13,928 bases of DNA. Origin: an uncultured Bacteroidia bacterium. Its GTDB lineage: Bacteria > Bacteroidota > Bacteroidia > Bacteroidales > UBA932. Positions 8,147 through 13,928 of the stretch are shown piece by piece. The stretch lies in NCBI GenBank assembly GCA_902797895.1, contig CADBUS010000013.1, positions 1 to 13,928 on the forward strand, given 5' to 3'. The notes beneath the pieces were generated by a model. It was not told where the DNA came from and made no database searches. It saw only the letters and a program-made list of their open reading frames with translations. Position numbers and translations under genes: made by a program. Each line of letters starts with the position of its first letter. Positions within the stretch are counted from its first letter, which is position 1.

Positions 8147-9679
8147 ATGAAAAGAAGAGTTACATACATATTGCTTTTTGCTCTGCTTTTTGCCTTTAAG
8201 CCCCTATGTGGTATTTGGGCACAGAGCGGCAAAAAGAGCAATCTCTCTCCACAAGAGTATATAGACCAAGTACTTAAAAAGAATAAGCACTACAAAGATG
8301 CTGTAGTTGCAATTTATGCTGTAGATGGGCAGGGCAAGGCTGTTGCGCGTTGGAACTCCAATCTGCCGCTGCTTACTGCCTCCACTTTGAAGACGGTTAC
8401 AACAGGGCTTGCTTTGGTATATCTCGGAGAGGATTTCAAATATGAGACCACCCTCAGCTACAGAGGCTCAATTAGCGATGGAATACTTTATGGCAATCTT
8501 TACATAATAGGAGGCGCAGATCCTACTCTCGGTTCAGAGGATGAAGTGGCATATAAGACAGATGAGGTTTTCGGCAGCTGGGCAGAGGCTCTCAAGAGCT
8601 TGGGTATAAGCAGAATAGAGGGTAATATAGTTGTAGATGACAGCTACCTATGCAGAGAGGTTATCCCATCTTCTTGGACCTGGGGCAATATAGGTTATAA
8701 TTATGGCTCAGCTCCGAGCGGCCTGCCTTTTCACGAGGATGTTCAGAATGTGATAATATATCCGGGCAAAAATGTAGGAGATAGTGCAAGCGTAAAGGTG
8801 CTATATCCGCAGATACCAAACTTTAAGTATCTGAACACCATTACAACAGAAAAGGCCAAGAGCGGTGATGAGTCTGAATACTTTACCTCAGACCTTGCAA
8901 GGGTTGGTAAGTTTGCCGGTAGCGTACCTGTGGATAAAGATAGCATAAAGACCACAATCTCAAACAAGTTTGCCTACCTCTCTTGCGGGGTGGCATTCAG
9001 AGATTTTCTGATTTCAAACGGAGTGGCCATAGGGCCGGATATCCTCACTCTTGATGAGGCATTGGCAGAGGCTTCTGCTGTAAGTGAGATTAGCCTGCAG
9101 GAGCTGCAAAGTTCTCTTACCCCCATTACTACAACCTACTCTCCGGAGCTTTGGAAAATTGTGGAGGTAACAAATAGAGTAAGCAACAACTTTTTTGCGG
9201 AGACAATCTATAAGACCTTGGGAAAGAAGATGTTTGGAGAGGGAACGTACTCTGCAGCCAAAAAGGCGGCCCGTAAACTGCTGGATTCTTTGGGGGTGAG
9301 CCGCACAGGCTACTCGCAAGACGATGGCAGCGGACTCAGCCGCCAGAACTATCTCTCCCCGGAATTTTTCTGCCGCTTCTACTCAATGATGGAGAAACAG
9401 CCTGTGTTTGAGCGATTTTATGAGAGCCTTCCATACTCAGGTGTAGGAACTCTCAAATATGTGATGAGGGGGAAAGAGTTTGATTCAAAAATAGCGGAGA
9501 GAGTACACGCCAAAAGCGGAAGCCTCTCATCTGTAAAGTGTTATGCAGGATATGCGGAGGCAGGGCCAAAGCACGGAACAATTAAGTTTGCCATATTGGT
9601 AAACAACTACTCCGGCCCTACGAGGGAGATTCAGAAGGGATTGGAAGGGTTTATGTACAGCCTCGCCAACGCCGATTAA
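8147..9679 (+). CDS. dacB: D-alanyl-D-alanine carboxypeptidase/endopeptidase, PBP4 type (peptidase S13)
   Basis: A periplasmic low-molecular-mass penicillin-binding protein that removes terminal D-Ala from peptidoglycan stem peptides and/or cleaves cross-links. It has 510 residues with a signal peptide at about 1-25 (positive MKRR, hydrophobic core, likely cleavage around IWA-Q). The three penicillin-binding motifs are visible: STLK (Ser79 nucleophile, Lys82), SNN (346-348) and KSG (456-458, in place of the common KTG). The long stretch between the first and second motifs is the insertion typical of class C PBPs such as E. coli DacB. The conserved DDGSGLSR (392-399) is also present. Size and motif order fit the S13 family. 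A promoter and a Shine-Dalgarno sequence lie just upstream, so it can be expressed independently of purD. Confidence 0.93.
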   Translation: MKRRVTYILLFALLFAFKPLCGIWAQSGKKSNLSPQEYIDQVLKKNKHYKDAVVAIYAVDGQGKAVARWNSNLPLLTASTLKTVTTGLALVYLGEDFKYETTLSYRGSISDGILYGNLYIIGGADPTLGSEDEVAYKTDEVFGSWAEALKSLGISRIEGNIVVDDSYLCREVIPSSWTWGNIGYNYGSAPSGLPFHEDVQNVIIYPGKNVGDSASVKVLYPQIPNFKYLNTITTEKAKSGDESEYFTSDLARVGKFAGSVPVDKDSIKTTISNKFAYLSCGVAFRDFLISNGVAIGPDILTLDEALAEASAVSEISLQELQSSLTPITTTYSPELWKIVEVTNRVSNNFFAETIYKTLGKKMFGEGTYSAAKKAARKLLDSLGVSRTGYSQDDGSGLSRQNYLSPEFFCRFYSMMEKQPVFERFYESLPYSGVGTLKYVMRGKEFDSKIAERVHAKSGSLSSVKCYAGYAEAGPKHGTIKFAILVNNYSGPTREIQKGLEGFMYSLANAD

Positions 9680-9724
9680 GAGCAGATAACTATCGCGATA
9701 AACAAATAATAAACAGATAATTAA

Positions 9725-9738
9725 ATAATTGCAATTAT
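9725..9738 (+). promoter_or_regulatory. Perfect 14-bp palindrome overlapping the aminotransferase start
   Basis: ATAATTGCAATTAT is a perfect palindrome whose last two bases are the first two bases of the ATG at 9737. A second perfect palindrome, TATCGCGATA, lies at 9691-9700, and CAGATAA occurs twice (9683-9689, 9714-9720) in the same 57-bp gap. No TAnnTTTG element is present. These could be operator sites, or chance in A+T-rich DNA. Confidence 0.35.
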
Positions 9739-10936
9739 GTTAACTCTATCTTCAAAAGCAATAGAAATGCCGGCTTCCCCAATTAGGAAGTTGGTGCCAT
9801 ACGCCGATGCAGCCAAGAAAAGAGGCGTTAAGGTCTTTCACCTGAATATCGGCCAGCCCGATATAGATTCTCCGGAGTGTGTAATGGAGGCTATACGCAA
9901 TGTGCGCCTTAACAACTTGGCTTACACCAATTCAGCAGGATTGGAGAGCTATCGCAAAGGGCTTGCAAAGTATTACAACAACCTTGGAATAGATGTAGAT
10001 TTTTCTCAGATTATGATTACCACATCCGGCAGTGAGGCGGTGCTTTTTGCACTATCGGTAATATGCGATGCCGATGATGAGGTTATTGTAATGGAGCCCT
10101 TCTACACCAATTACAGAGCTTTTGCAATACAGAACGGCGTTAAATTAGTGCCTGTTTCTACAAAGATAGATGATGGCTTCCAAGTGCCTCCAATGGAGGA
10201 GTTTGATAAGTACATAACTCCTAAAACAAAGGCTATACTTATCTGTAACCCTGGCAATCCTACAGGTACTCTCTACTCAAAGGAGAGCTTGCAGAAGTTG
10301 GGCGAGATTGTTAAAAAGCACAATATATTCCTCCTTTCAGATGAGGTTTACAGGGAGTTCTGCTATTCAGATCAGCCTCATTTTTCTGCTATGCAACTTG
10401 GAGGTCTTGAGCAGAATGTATTGTTGTTAGATTCAGTATCAAAGCGTTATAGTATGTGTGGCGCTCGTATAGGCTGCGTTGTAACAAAGAACAAAGAGGT
10501 GTTTGATGCTATGATGAAGTTTGCACAGGCACGCCTCTGCTCGCCGGTTGTAGATCAGATGGCTGCCGAAGCTGCACTTGATACACCGGAGAGTTACTTT
10601 GCTGCCGTAAAGGCCGAGTATATCCACCGCAGAGATGTTATGGTTGAGATGCTTAACAAGATTCCGGGAGTATTTACTCCAAAGCCTATGGGAGCCTTCT
10701 ACACCATAGCACGCCTTCCGGTAGATGATGCAGAAAAGTTTGCTACCTGGATGTTGGAGGAGTTCAACTACAATGGAGAGACCACAATGGTGGCTCCGGC
10801 GGCAGGTTTTTATGCAACTGCTGGCACAGGTACAGATGAGGTTAGGCTTGCATACGTACTTAATGTTGAGGATATTAAGCACGCCATTAAATGCTTGGAG
10901 GAGGGGTTGAAAGTTTATCCGGGCAGAAAAATCTAA
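9737..10936 (+). CDS. Class I PLP-dependent aminotransferase (aspartate aminotransferase-like)
   Basis: A 399-residue cytoplasmic fold-type I aminotransferase, probably transferring the amino group of aspartate (or a related amino acid) to 2-oxoglutarate. Visible elements are the substrate-side LNIGQPD (36-42), GSEAVLFAL (98-106, cofactor phosphate region), NPGNPTG (171-177), SDEVYREF (201-208), the Schiff-base lysine Lys236 in DSVSKRYSM, Arg244 in GARIG, and Arg370 in EVRLAY, which should hold the substrate carboxylate. The family is clear; exact substrate (Asp, aromatic or prephenate) cannot be decided from sequence alone, so no symbol is given. It follows the PBP4-like gene after 57 bp, with two palindromes but no recognisable promoter in the gap. 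Its TAA overlaps the next ATG by one base. Confidence 0.92.
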   Translation: MLTLSSKAIEMPASPIRKLVPYADAAKKRGVKVFHLNIGQPDIDSPECVMEAIRNVRLNNLAYTNSAGLESYRKGLAKYYNNLGIDVDFSQIMITTSGSEAVLFALSVICDADDEVIVMEPFYTNYRAFAIQNGVKLVPVSTKIDDGFQVPPMEEFDKYITPKTKAILICNPGNPTGTLYSKESLQKLGEIVKKHNIFLLSDEVYREFCYSDQPHFSAMQLGGLEQNVLLLDSVSKRYSMCGARIGCVVTKNKEVFDAMMKFAQARLCSPVVDQMAAEAALDTPESYFAAVKAEYIHRRDVMVEMLNKIPGVFTPKPMGAFYTIARLPVDDAEKFATWMLEEFNYNGETTMVAPAAGFYATAGTGTDEVRLAYVLNVEDIKHAIKCLEEGLKVYPGRKI

Positions 10937-11859
10937 TGAAGAATTCTAACTATTGGCACTGCCTGCGGAGTGTGGGCAGTGTCTTTTTTTTATCTATAGT
11001 GCTGCTGATTTGCGGCGGCGGCTCGGCCTTTGCGCAAGGGTGTGATATTGAGCACTATTTATGGCGTGCCGAGCTTTCCAAAACAGAGTTTGGAGCTTTG
11101 AGCCGCGCTCAGAGGCGTGCAAAAATTAAGATCTATCTGCCGCCGCAGAGCGGTGGCGGCCGCACCGCTGTAATTGTAATGCCGGGAGGGAGTTACCGTT
11201 ACCTTGCAATAAACTCGGAGGGGAAGGATGTGGCAAGGCGGCTTGCCGCCAACGGTTATGTTGCGGTAATGCTCAGGTATAGCATAGGCTATTATGGCGG
11301 CCGTTATCCGGAGCAGTTAGAGGATTATGCAAAATGTGTGGAGTACCTAAAGGCCCATAGCAGGGAGTTGGGAATAGATACCGCCAAGATAGGAGTTATG
11401 GGCTTTTCTGCAGGGGGGCATCTTGCCGGCTGTACAGTCTCGGATGTTATCTATGGTCTGCCGCAATCTGCTAAAGCACAGCCATCTGGCAAGGCCGCCT
11501 TTGCAGCTATGATATATCCTGTGGTAACAATGAGTGCAGAATACAGCCATAACCCATCGCGAGTAAACCTATGCGGCTCGGACACTACGCTCTACAGAAA
11601 ACTCTCTTTGGAGAGAGTGCTTGCCGCCTCAAAGGGAGATATACCGCCCATATTCCTGCTCCATTGCCAAGACGATAAAGTGGTGGATGTGAGGGGGACG
11701 CAGGATTTGGCAGAGGTGCTTGCCACCAATAAACGCAACCATATTGAGATATGGTCGACAGGGGGGCACGGCTTTGGGGCTGTTCCACATAAAAGTTCAT
11801 CTGCAGTAGGCTGGTTGGAGCGTTTTGTCGGCTGGCTAAAAGAAAATGGTTTTGAGTAG
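10936..11859 (+). CDS. Secreted alpha/beta hydrolase (esterase/lipase-like)
   Basis: A 307-residue exported serine hydrolase, likely an esterase of the BD-FAE/acetyl-xylan-esterase-like type. The start is taken at ATG 10936, in a TAATG overlap with the aminotransferase stop; this gives a proper signal peptide (Lys2, His8, Arg11, hydrophobic core about 15-30, cleavage near AFAQ). The in-frame ATG at 10891 lies inside the upstream gene and would bury the signal peptide. Motifs are MPGGSY (82-87, oxyanion-hole strand, usually HGGG), nucleophile elbow GFSAGGH (Ser158), Asp247 in QDDKVV and His278 in TGGHGFG, completing a Ser-Asp-His triad. The substrate is unknown; it may deacylate a polysaccharide or an envelope component. 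A terminator-like hairpin lies within codons 7-19. Confidence 0.88.
   Translation: MKNSNYWHCLRSVGSVFFLSIVLLICGGGSAFAQGCDIEHYLWRAELSKTEFGALSRAQRRAKIKIYLPPQSGGGRTAVIVMPGGSYRYLAINSEGKDVARRLAANGYVAVMLRYSIGYYGGRYPEQLEDYAKCVEYLKAHSRELGIDTAKIGVMGFSAGGHLAGCTVSDVIYGLPQSAKAQPSGKAAFAAMIYPVVTMSAEYSHNPSRVNLCGSDTTLYRKLSLERVLAASKGDIPPIFLLHCQDDKVVDVRGTQDLAEVLATNKRNHIEIWSTGGHGFGAVPHKSSSAVGWLERFVGWLKENGFE
10955..10991 (+). terminator. Intrinsic terminator-like hairpin inside the hydrolase signal-peptide codons
   Basis: CACTGCC (10957-10963) pairs with GGCAGTG (10975-10981). With G10955-C10983 and a G-U pair the stem reaches 9 bp, around an 11-nt loop, followed at once by eight Ts (10984-10991). It begins 19 nt after the aminotransferase stop, where a terminator for that gene would be expected, yet it is inside the translated start of the hydrolase. 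It could be an attenuator controlled by translation across the TAATG junction. Confidence 0.65.
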
Positions 11860-11860
11860 G

Positions 11861-11892
11861 ATTGTGCAACTTGAATTGCTTTACTATCTTTG
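11861..11892 (+). promoter_or_regulatory. Promoter for the acyltransferase gene
   Basis: ATTG at 11861-11864 (-33) and TATCTTTG at 11885-11892 (-7) lie directly after the hydrolase stop. The -7 box is identical to that of the susC promoter and is followed by GT in both cases. A start near 11898-11899 gives a leader of about 14 nt before ATG 11913, which also rules out the upstream in-frame ATG at 11862. Confidence 0.75.
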
Positions 11893-11912
11893 TGATAACT
11901 AAATCTTTTGTT

Positions 11913-13073
11913 ATGGATATAAATACCCTCTCTCCGATAGATTCCTCTGATATATGGGATGATATACGCCCATACAGAGATGCCGAAATAGATGCGGCAA
12001 TGGCGCGTGTGGCCTCCGATAAAGATTTTGCAACAATAATGAATTTTGTTTATGGGCCAAGTGTTGATTTGGCTGCAAAGCAGAGAGAGTTTTGCAACTA
12101 CAAGAGAGTGAGTGAGTTTCAGATAGGCTTTATGTTTGATGCAATAAATTCCATAGCATCAAAAACCATAACGGAGTTTACCTGTTCAGGATTAGAAAAG
12201 TTGGAGAAAGGGAAAGGGTATCTCTTTATATCCAATCACAGAGATATTCTTTTGGATGCGGCCTTGTTGCAGATTGCCCTATATAATAGCGGATTAGAGT
12301 GCTCGGAGATAACCTTTGGCAACAATCTTATGCAGAGCGGCCTTGTAACAGATTTGGGTAAAGCCAACAGAATGTTCAAGGTGGTGCGCAGCGGCTCCTC
12401 CAAAGATTTTCTGAAAACCTCAAAGCACCTCTCTGAATATATCAGATATGTTATAAATGAGAGGAATACATCTGTATGGATAGCTCAGCGCAATGGCCGC
12501 ACAAAAGATGGAGACGATAAAACCAACCATACCGTACTAAAGATGCTCTCCCTCTCAGGAGCAAAAGATATGCAGCAGAATTTCGGCGGCCTCAATATAG
12601 TGCCAATGGCAATATCATACGAGTGGGAAACCTGTATAGCCCAAAAGGTTAGGGAGTTGTATTTATCTGAAAATCATCCTTATATAAAAGAAGATGGAGA
12701 AGATTTCAGAAGCATTATAGAGGGCATTCTCTCTCCCAAGGGGGCGGTGCATATAAACCTTTGTGAGCCGATAGGGGTTGAGCAGCTGAAGCCTTTGGAG
12801 GGATTGGACCGCAATGAGGCCACCTACACCCTTGCCCATACAATAGACAGCAGAATATATGAGGGATATAAACTATTCAAATCCAACTATATAGCATACG
12901 ATATGCTATACAACAAATTCCGCTTTACAGATAAATATACTCAAGATGAGTACAAGGCTTTTGCCGCCGGAATGAATAAGATTTTAGAACCTTGGAAAGA
13001 GAATTTGCTGCCGCTGATGAACTTATATCTAAAGATTTATAGTAATCCGGTGGAGAATGCTTTGGGGTTGTAA
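11913..13073 (+). CDS. Glycerol-3-phosphate/lysophosphatidate acyltransferase-family protein
   Basis: A 386-residue acyltransferase of the PlsB/PlsC superfamily, expected to acylate a glycerophosphate-type lipid at the inner membrane. Motif I appears as SNHRDILLD (107-115) with catalytic His109; the second acidic residue is at Asp115, five rather than four residues after His, although Asp111 is also near. Other family motifs are QRNGRTKDG (192-200, equivalent to the E/R-rich substrate motif III) and IVPMAISYEWE (229-239, motif IV). The N-terminal 80 residues form a separate, probably helical domain. There is no clear membrane-spanning segment. It resembles acyltransferases common in Bacteroidales that are distinct from classical PlsC; the precise substrate is not known. 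The start at 11913 is chosen because the promoter lies between it and the earlier ATG. Confidence 0.82.
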   Translation: MDINTLSPIDSSDIWDDIRPYRDAEIDAAMARVASDKDFATIMNFVYGPSVDLAAKQREFCNYKRVSEFQIGFMFDAINSIASKTITEFTCSGLEKLEKGKGYLFISNHRDILLDAALLQIALYNSGLECSEITFGNNLMQSGLVTDLGKANRMFKVVRSGSSKDFLKTSKHLSEYIRYVINERNTSVWIAQRNGRTKDGDDKTNHTVLKMLSLSGAKDMQQNFGGLNIVPMAISYEWETCIAQKVRELYLSENHPYIKEDGEDFRSIIEGILSPKGAVHINLCEPIGVEQLKPLEGLDRNEATYTLAHTIDSRIYEGYKLFKSNYIAYDMLYNKFRFTDKYTQDEYKAFAAGMNKILEPWKENLLPLMNLYLKIYSNPVENALGL

Positions 13074-13077
13074 CAGC

Positions 13078-13668
13078 TTATAGTTCCATCTTCTTTTTAA
13101 CCTCAGCTATTTTCTCTTTTGGATAAAGGGCTTCTGCACAGGTAAAAGCAAACTCCAATGAGCGGCCGGCTCCCTTGCCTGTAATCAGTTTGCCATCTAT
13201 CTCTGTAGGATTTTCTGTGCAGTTGTATTGGCTGCATACAATCTCTTTTACGGAGCTGTGGCAGGTAATTTTGCTCCCTTTTGCAATGTTGTGAGCGGCA
13301 AGTGCGGCAGGGGCCCCGCATATTGCAGCAATATATCTGTGCTCCAATTCGTGTTTTTTGAGCAGAGCTTTTACACAATCGCTTTTGCCAAGGTTTTCAT
13401 ATCCCGGATAACCTCCCGGAAGTATAACCATATCTGCCAATGCGTTTCGGAGTTCTTGCAACTCTGCTATCTCTATATCCGCCTTAATTTCAACTCCGTT
13501 TGAGGCTGTTACCCAAAGATTGTCCGGCTTTTTATGGCGTTGCTTATAGCTAACTCCCTTATCTGCCACCAGAATAACCTCTGCACCACACCTTTTGAGC
13601 ACATCTATAGGGGTAGTTGCCTCCATAAGCTCAAAACCCTCTGCCAAAACTACATACACCTTTTTCAT
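13078..13668 (-). CDS. DJ-1/PfpI-family protein (DJ-1 subfamily)
   Basis: A 196-residue cytoplasmic protein of the DJ-1/ThiJ/PfpI superfamily, most like human DJ-1 and bacterial YajL. The sequence opens with a Rossmann-like strand, then EGFELMEATTPIDVLKR with Glu16 matching DJ-1 Glu18. It continues with ILPGGYPGYENL (82-93), the nucleophile elbow AAICGAPAAL with Cys117 (DJ-1 Cys106), CHSS with His137 (near DJ-1 His126), and the TGKGAGRSLEFA region (163-174). The reactive Cys-Glu pair is intact. Family members have been linked to oxidative-stress protection, chaperone activity and glyoxalase or deglycase activity, with debate over which is physiological. It converges on the acyltransferase gene with 4 bp between stops. 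It has its own promoter and a predicted leader of about 17 nt. Confidence 0.93.
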   Translation of the reverse strand: MKKVYVVLAEGFELMEATTPIDVLKRCGAEVILVADKGVSYKQRHKKPDNLWVTASNGVEIKADIEIAELQELRNALADMVILPGGYPGYENLGKSDCVKALLKKHELEHRYIAAICGAPAALAAHNIAKGSKITCHSSVKEIVCSQYNCTENPTEIDGKLITGKGAGRSLEFAFTCAEALYPKEKIAEVKKKMEL

Positions 13669-13691
13669 ATCAGAACATTCTAAATCCTTTC

Positions 13692-13721
13692 CAAAAGTAA
13701 TAAAAAAATAGTGGTGTCAAA
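13692..13721 (-). promoter_or_regulatory. Promoter for the DJ-1-family gene
   Basis: Read on the minus strand, TTTG (13721-13718) and TACTTTTG (13699-13692, matching TAnnTTTG) are correctly spaced for a Bacteroidetes promoter. Transcription would begin near 13685-13686, about 17 nt before the start codon. The -33 box lies within the stem of the adjacent hairpin (13708-13741), and its T-tract lies in the spacer. Confidence 0.7.
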
Positions 13722-13741
13722 AATCATTTTGACACCACTAT
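13702..13741 (-). terminator. Leftward rho-independent terminator overlapping the DJ-1 gene promoter
   Basis: A perfect 15-bp inverted repeat (13708-13722 with 13727-13741, loop of four bases) is followed on the minus strand by seven Ts (complement of 13702-13708, sharing one base with the stem). No T-tract follows on the plus strand, so it would end transcripts coming from a minus-strand gene to the right of this window. The same bases carry the -33 region of the DJ-1 gene promoter. Confidence 0.75.
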
Positions 13742-13761
13742 CTATCCCACTATTCCACTAT
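13735..13761. repeat. Three CCACTAT direct repeats
   Basis: CCACTAT occurs at 13735-13741, 13747-13753 and 13755-13761. The first copy is the outer part of the right arm of the terminator hairpin. The copies are too short and irregular to assign a role. Confidence 0.4.
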
Positions 13762-13775
13762 CCACCGCACTTTAT

Positions 13776-13928
13776 GCTTGCTGCGCAAGCGATCTCTTTA
13801 ACCCCTCAGTGGCTAAAGCCACAGCTGCTACGCAGCGCTTTTTTAAACCCCCAGCCGCTAATGCGGCAGCCCCCTATAGGGGGCATACGGTGCTTACAGC
13901 ACCGGCCACTAAAGTGGCGGAAAAGCCA
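13776..13928. repeat. Array of seven short hairpins with covarying stems, running off the window
   Basis: Seven near-contiguous inverted repeats were found: 13776-13790, 13809-13822, 13824-13836, 13854-13867, 13869-13884, 13888-13904 and 13905-13918. Stems are 5-7 bp and loops 2-4 nt. Stem sequences differ, but six share a C-T-A-(n)-G type centre (for example GGCTAAAGCC, CGCTAATGCG, CACTAAAGTG). Hairpins 2-3 and 4-5 form pairs separated by a single A, each pair preceded by a 12-nt leader of the form TTTAA-C-rich-CA, and the two units are exactly 45 nt apart. A third pair (6-7) follows. No gene or coding signal was recognised. The array is cut by the end of the window. Confidence 0.8.

Noticed and set aside
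10891..10935. Upstream in-frame ATG for the hydrolase
   Set aside because: It lies within the aminotransferase gene and would place 15 residues ahead of a well-formed signal peptide; the TAATG start at 10936 is preferred.
11862..11912. Upstream in-frame ATG for the acyltransferase
   Set aside because: It overlaps the -33 box and precedes the -7 box of the predicted promoter, so it would not be in the transcript.
13824..13844. Hairpin 3 plus six Ts as a rightward terminator
   Set aside because: The stem is only 5 bp and it is one member of a regular hairpin array. It could stop transcription, but no plus-strand gene ends nearby.
13797..13884. A CRISPR array at the right end
   Set aside because: Only two 45-nt units are visible, the repeated parts are hairpins with differing sequence, and there are no unique spacers or cas genes.
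13797..13928. A small coding gene through the hairpin array
   Set aside because: A plus-strand frame is open, but there is no start signal or recognisable domain, and the palindromic structure explains the sequence better.

Overview
The window looks like chromosomal DNA from a member of the Bacteroidota, most likely order Bacteroidales; the genus cannot be read from the sequence. The evidence is a SusC/SusD outer-membrane uptake pair, a secreted FISUMP-type C-terminal domain, promoters of the Bacteroidetes type (TTG near -33, TAnnTTTG near -7), few Shine-Dalgarno sequences, and housekeeping proteins with a Bacteroidales character.

Layout. Positions 1-806 hold the C-terminal part of a cell-surface or secreted FISUMP/fimbrillin-like protein, closed by a strong intrinsic terminator (859-891). 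A promoter (945-975) then drives susC (1036-4260) and susD (4282-5775), a TonB-dependent transporter and its surface lipoprotein. No glycan-degrading enzyme accompanies them. A run of same-strand genes follows closely: purD (true start 5813), a polytopic membrane protein resembling the DUF6427 family (7171-8112), a PBP4-type D-Ala-D-Ala carboxypeptidase (8147-9679), a class I PLP aminotransferase (9737-10936), and a secreted alpha/beta hydrolase whose start codon overlaps the aminotransferase stop (TAATG). The next gene, a PlsC/PlsB-like acyltransferase (11913-13073), has its own promoter directly after the hydrolase stop. It converges on a DJ-1/PfpI-family gene on the minus strand (13078-13668), leaving 4 bp between stops. 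The last 190 bp is non-coding and carries an unusual array of short hairpins that runs off the window.

Function. Apart from the SusCD pair and the surface protein, most genes concern envelope upkeep (peptidoglycan trimming, phospholipid acylation), purine synthesis, amino-acid metabolism and protein or glyoxal stress. No integrase, transposase, CRISPR array, tRNA or rRNA was seen.

The observations most worth a second look are: (i) the hairpin array at 13776-13928, where stems differ in sequence but stay self-complementary around a C-TA-G centre, arranged as paired hairpins with an exact 45-nt period; (ii) a terminator-shaped hairpin plus eight Ts inside the signal-peptide codons of the translationally coupled hydrolase; and (iii) a leftward terminator whose stem contains the -33 box of the DJ-1 gene promoter.
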